A stretch of 43,230 nt of DNA, from contig CATOOV010000023.1 in assembly GCA_951801955.1 (NCBI GenBank), positions 1-43,230 of the forward strand, written 5' to 3'. A model generated the notes under the pieces. That model did not search any database. It saw only the letters and a program-made list of their open reading frames with translations, and was not told where the DNA came from. The DNA is from an uncultured Lachnospiraceae bacterium. Its GTDB lineage: Bacteria; Bacillota; Clostridia; Lachnospirales; Lachnospiraceae. Each line of letters begins with the position of its first letter. The first letter of the stretch is position 1. A program made the position numbers and the translations under genes. Below, piece after piece: positions 40,030-43,230 of this stretch.

Positions 40030-40818
40030 TTAGCTGTGTTTTGTATTCTGTTTTTTTACATTCTCCAATTCTTCAAAAACCACATCATTCAATACCTTAA
40101 TATAAGTTCCTTTCATGCCGGAAGAACGGGATTCAATCACTCCTGCGCTTTCAAATTTCCTGAGTGCATTGACAATCACACTTCTTGTAATTCCCACTCG
40201 GTCTGCAATCTTACTTGCTACCAAGATCCCTTCTTTTCCATCCATTTCGTCAAAGATATGGGTAATCGCTTCCAATTCAGAAAATGACAATGTGCTGATA
40301 GCAGATTTTACAATCTGTACCTTACGACTCTCCTCAGCGCTCTCCTCATTCACAGAACGCATCATTTCCAGCCCTACAACCGTGGTTCCATATTCACTTA
40401 ATATAATATCGTCAATATTGTATGGTTCCTCAAGCCTATATACAAATAAAGTTCCAAGGCGTTCCCCGGCAATGTCTATGGGTGTGATGATTGCCTGATA
40501 CTTCTTTACCTCTTCAGAAATAAATCCAAGAGTCTCCAGATTCACGTTCTCCTTGGTGGAAAGAATCCCCAAAAGCCGCTCGTTCAACATAACATCGATA
40601 AACCCGCCAACTTCATCTGAAATCAGCTCCTGTATCTCCTCAGCTTTGCCGCACCTGCTGGTACCAAGTATCTTTCCCTTCTTGCTTATAACCAGGATAT
40701 TGGAGCCCAATATCTCAGCCAAGACTTCGCAAATGTCATTAAAGACTACTTTTGAGGAATTATTATTATGAAGTAACTTATTGATTTTTCTTGTCTTGTC
40801 TAATAATTGAACACTCAT
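40030..40818 (-). CDS. codY: Global GTP/branched-chain amino acid sensing repressor CodY
   Basis: A 262-residue CodY with an N-terminal GAF domain (about 1-155; SVQLLDKTRKINKLLHNNNS start) that binds isoleucine-type ligands. The C-terminal winged helix-turn-helix (about 205-250) reads SKIADRVGITRSVIVNALRKFESAGVIESRSSGMKGTYI. With GTP and branched-chain amino acids it represses stationary-phase genes, including motility in Bacillus. The ATG is the second of two adjacent ones, with AGGAGGT seven bases upstream. It is directly upstream of flgB, a Bacillus-like order, but without hslVU. Confidence 0.97.
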   Translation of the reverse strand: MSVQLLDKTRKINKLLHNNNSSKVVFNDICEVLAEILGSNILVISKKGKILGTSRCGKAEEIQELISDEVGGFIDVMLNERLLGILSTKENVNLETLGFISEEVKKYQAIITPIDIAGERLGTLFVYRLEEPYNIDDIILSEYGTTVVGLEMMRSVNEESAEESRKVQIVKSAISTLSFSELEAITHIFDEMDGKEGILVASKIADRVGITRSVIVNALRKFESAGVIESRSSGMKGTYIKVLNDVVFEELENVKKQNTKHS

Positions 40819-40866
40819 CATACACCTCCTGATTAATTTTAACATTTTATTCTAAAACTCTCTTAA

Positions 40867-40895
40867 ATTCTACCATATTTCACATGAAATTTCAA
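40867..40895 (-). promoter_or_regulatory. Sigma-A promoter of codY
   Basis: TTGAAA (40890-40895), a 17-base spacer and TAGAAT (40867-40872) lie about 50 bases before the codY start. The spacer and -35 overlap a symmetric ATTTCA-TG-TGAAAT dyad, which is not a good CodY box. Confidence 0.75.
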
Positions 40896-40946
40896 TAACT
40901 TTCTACATTTTTCACAAATTTATATGCCTGTTTTTGTATTTTCATG

Positions 40947-43016
40947 CTATTTTTGCCATTCTTTCACAAACCCACATTGCTTATCTGCACACACCAGCTT
41001 ACTTCCTTTTTCTACCATATACCCGCCGCAATCTGGACATTTTTCTTTTGACGGTTTCTGCCAGGACATAAAGTCACAATCTGGATTATCCTCACATCCA
41101 TAGTACTTCCTGCCTTTTTTTGTCTTTTTCAAAACAATATCTTTTCCGCATTTTGGACATTCCACCCCGATTTTTTCCAAATAGGGCTTTGTATTCCGGC
41201 AGTCTGGAAAACCAGGGCATGCTAAAAACCTGCCATGGGGACCATATTTTATCACCATATTCCGTCCGCACAGGTCACAAATCACATCCGTAACCTCATC
41301 TTCGATCTTTACCTTCTCCAATTCCTTTTCAGCAATTTGTACTGCCTCTTCCAAGTCTGGATAAAAGTTACTTACCACAGCTTTCCAATCAATCGTCCCT
41401 TCTGCTACTTTATCTAGAAGGGATTCCATATTTGCCGTAAAACGTTCGTCTACAATGGTAGGGAAAGCCTCCGTCATAATAGAGTTTACTACCTCTCCCA
41501 GCTCTGTCACATATAAATTTTTATTTTCTTTTGTAACATACCGTCTGCCAAGCAGGGTGGTAATCGTGGGAGAATACGTACTCGGACGTCCAATTCCAAG
41601 TTCTTCCAACGCCTTTACCAAAGATGCTTCTGTAAAATGTGCCGGAGGCTGTGTAAAATGCTGTTTTTCTTCCAATTCTTTTAACGTCAGCTTTGTATCT
41701 GTATCAATGGATTTCAGCAGCACATTGTTCTCGCTTTTTTCATCATCGTCACTGGTATACACACACATAAACCCTTCAAAGGTAATCTTAGAGGCAGATA
41801 CATGAAACCGGTAAGTTCCTGCTCCAATTTTAACAGAAGTGGTCTCATACTCTGCGCTGCTCATACGGCTTGCGCTAAACCGATTCCAGATAAGCTGGTA
41901 CAGACGGAACTGGTCCCGGCTTAAGGATTCCTTAATGATTGCCGGCGTTCTGGTAATATCAGATGGACGGATCGCCTCATGCGCATCCTGGATCTTTGAG
42001 CTATTTTTTTTGTTCTGTCCTTCTTTCGCAACATATTCCTCACCGTAAGCAGACTGGATATACTCCCTCGCCGCTGCATCTGCCTCCTCTGAAATACGGA
42101 CAGAATCTGTTCTCAGATAAGTGATGACACCTACGGTTCCCTGCCCTTTAATATCGACTCCCTCATAGAGCTGCTGTGCCAAACGCATTGTCTTTTGAGT
42201 AGAAAAATTCAGCCTCTTTGCCGCTTCCTGCTGTAATGTACTGGTGGTAAAGGGAAGCGGCGCCTTTTTCACCCGCTTTCCCTTTTTCACATCCAATACC
42301 TGGTATGTCTCTTGTTCCAGCTCCTTCCTTATCTGGTCCATCTCTGTTTTGGAGCTTATGGTGACTTTTCCATTTTGATCCCCATAAAATTTTGCAGCGA
42401 GATTTTTTTTCTCGCCTGGAATGGAAAACAGTGCATCCAGGGTCCAATATTCCTCTGGAATAAATGCGTTAATTTCCTCCTCCCTGTCGCAGATAATCCG
42501 CAGCGCTGCAGACTGGACGCGCCCTGCACTTAATCCCCTTTTTACTTTCGCCCACAACACAGGACTGATACGATACCCCACCATACGGTCAAGCATTCGG
42601 CGTGCCTGCTGGGCATCCACCAAATTCATATCTATCTCCCGCGCCTGTTTTAAAGAAGTCTTTACCGCATTTTTTGTAATCTCATTAAAGCTGATCCGAT
42701 ACATATTTTTATCGGCAAGTTTTAATGCTTTTGATAAATGCCAGGAGATGGCCTCCCCCTCCCGGTCAGGGTCTGTCGCCAAATATATTTTTTCCGCCTT
42801 TTTCACTTGCTTGCGGAGATTGGCAAGAATATCACCTTTCCCACGGATTGTAATGTATTTTGGCTCAAATTCATGTTCCACATCTATACCAAGCTGGCTT
42901 TTGGGCAAATCCCGGACATGGCCGTTAGACGCCGCCACTTCATAATTTTTTCCCAGAAATTTTTTGATTGTCTTCACCTTTGCCGGTGATTCCACGATTA
43001 CAAGATTCTTTGCCAT
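40947..43016 (-). CDS. topA: DNA topoisomerase I
   Basis: A 689-residue type IA topoisomerase that relaxes negative supercoils. Toprim region: Glu9 (IVESPAK) and DPDREGE (82-88). Catalytic Tyr300 is in GVITYLRTDS. Three C-terminal zinc-ribbon modules follow (CDLCG...CPGFPDC; CPKCG...CEDNPDC; CPDCG...CADKQC), each with four Cys. The ATG of MAKNLVIVES has AAGGAG seven bases upstream; the frame extends 21 codons beyond but without a ribosome site. It follows dprA, the conserved Firmicutes order. Confidence 0.98.
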   Translation of the reverse strand: MAKNLVIVESPAKVKTIKKFLGKNYEVAASNGHVRDLPKSQLGIDVEHEFEPKYITIRGKGDILANLRKQVKKAEKIYLATDPDREGEAISWHLSKALKLADKNMYRISFNEITKNAVKTSLKQAREIDMNLVDAQQARRMLDRMVGYRISPVLWAKVKRGLSAGRVQSAALRIICDREEEINAFIPEEYWTLDALFSIPGEKKNLAAKFYGDQNGKVTISSKTEMDQIRKELEQETYQVLDVKKGKRVKKAPLPFTTSTLQQEAAKRLNFSTQKTMRLAQQLYEGVDIKGQGTVGVITYLRTDSVRISEEADAAAREYIQSAYGEEYVAKEGQNKKNSSKIQDAHEAIRPSDITRTPAIIKESLSRDQFRLYQLIWNRFSASRMSSAEYETTSVKIGAGTYRFHVSASKITFEGFMCVYTSDDDEKSENNVLLKSIDTDTKLTLKELEEKQHFTQPPAHFTEASLVKALEELGIGRPSTYSPTITTLLGRRYVTKENKNLYVTELGEVVNSIMTEAFPTIVDERFTANMESLLDKVAEGTIDWKAVVSNFYPDLEEAVQIAEKELEKVKIEDEVTDVICDLCGRNMVIKYGPHGRFLACPGFPDCRNTKPYLEKIGVECPKCGKDIVLKKTKKGRKYYGCEDNPDCDFMSWQKPSKEKCPDCGGYMVEKGSKLVCADKQCGFVKEWQK

Positions 43017-43065
43017 GTGTCTGCTCCTTCTAAAATTCCCCGTCATATCGTACAATAAGCTTTCT

Positions 43066-43230
43066 TCAGACAAACTCATCCGAACGGATATAATAATTTT
43101 TATAAACCTGGGAAACGCATCCCATTTCTTGCAGTTTCTCCAGTATTTCCGTCAAATCTCCCAGGGTGAGACCTGTTCCTGACAGGATCTCCTCTAAATT
43201 CCTGGGAGTTAAATCGAGACAACTATACAC
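43066..43230 (-). CDS. dprA: DNA processing protein DprA, C-terminal end (partial)
   Basis: The last 54 codons of a gene that continues beyond the window: YSCLDLTPRNLEEILSGTG, then LTLGDLTEILEKLQEMGCVS and YKNYYIRSDEFV before TGA. This is the winged-helix (DprA_WH) C-terminal domain of DprA/Smf, which loads RecA on incoming single-stranded DNA. Immediate location before topA supports the call, since dprA-topA is a conserved pair. The Rossmann core is outside the window. Confidence 0.85.
   Translation of the reverse strand: MYSCLDLTPRNLEEILSGTGLTLGDLTEILEKLQEMGCVSQVYKNYYIRSDEFV

Noticed and set aside
1-43230. CRISPR arrays, tRNA or rRNA genes, defence systems
   Set aside because: No repeat-spacer pattern, no cloverleaf or rRNA-like sequence, and no nuclease, methylase or toxin genes seen.

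Overview
The window looks like the chromosome of a motile Gram-positive Clostridia species, most likely a Lachnospiraceae relative (Roseburia or Eubacterium rectale type). This is inferred from gene order, protein style (CodY, FliY, CheC/CheD, FapA, DUF6115) and the modest GC content. All genes I can support are on the minus strand, so the functional 5' to 3' order runs from high to low coordinates.

Layout in transcription order. (1) 43230-40030: the last 54 codons of dprA, then topA and codY, with a recognisable sigma-A promoter before codY. (2) 40029-39494: a 536-base gap without a credible gene, holding hairpins, a probable decayed dispersed repeat and the candidate promoter of the motility cluster. 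(3) 39493-5052: a nearly continuous fla/che cluster, flgB-flgC-fliE-fliF-fliG-fliH-fliI / fliJ-motE-like-fliK-flgD-TIGR02530-flgE / flbD-motA-motB-fliL-orf34-fliM-fliY-cheY-fliO-fliP-fliQ-fliR-flhB-flhA-flhF-flhG-ycgR(PilZ)-cheB-cheA-cheW-cheC-cheD-orf88-sigD-fapA-orf105-DUF6115. Slashes mark the two larger internal gaps, and both contain strong secondary structure. (4) 5048-2108: an acidic repeat protein, then rpsB and tsf from their own strong promoter, with an unusual tandem repeat and nested hairpin between rpsB and tsf. (5) 2107-1: a terminator hairpin, clustered TTGAGTA repeats, and the end of an integrated mobile element carrying DUF6075, DUF3970, ParA and an apparently interrupted ParB.

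The cluster encodes most of the flagellum's basal machine: rod (FlgB, FlgC, FliE), MS ring (FliF), C ring (FliG, FliM, FliY), export gate (FliP, FliQ, FliR, FlhA, FlhB, FliO), export ATPase (FliH, FliI, FliJ), hook (FlgD, FlgE, FliK), stator (MotA, MotB, FliL), placement factors (FlhF, FlhG), the chemotaxis core (CheA, CheW, CheY, CheB, CheC, CheD), a PilZ c-di-GMP brake and the sigma factor for late genes. Flagellin, FliD, FlgK, FlgL, FlgG, FlgM, FliS and CheR are not here and must lie elsewhere. The order topA...codY-flgB and sigD-(swrB position)-rpsB-tsf matches Bacillus subtilis. hslVU is missing between topA and codY, and the usual pyrH-frr after tsf is displaced by the mobile element.

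I found no complete, clearly undescribed system. The most promising leads are: a two-hairpin, attenuator-like leader between fliI and fliJ; a 34-residue cysteine-containing ORF between fliL and fliM; a DUF6115 membrane protein in the SwrB position; the structured repeat between rpsB and tsf; and a FlgD with an extra helical domain and a slippage-prone repeat tail.
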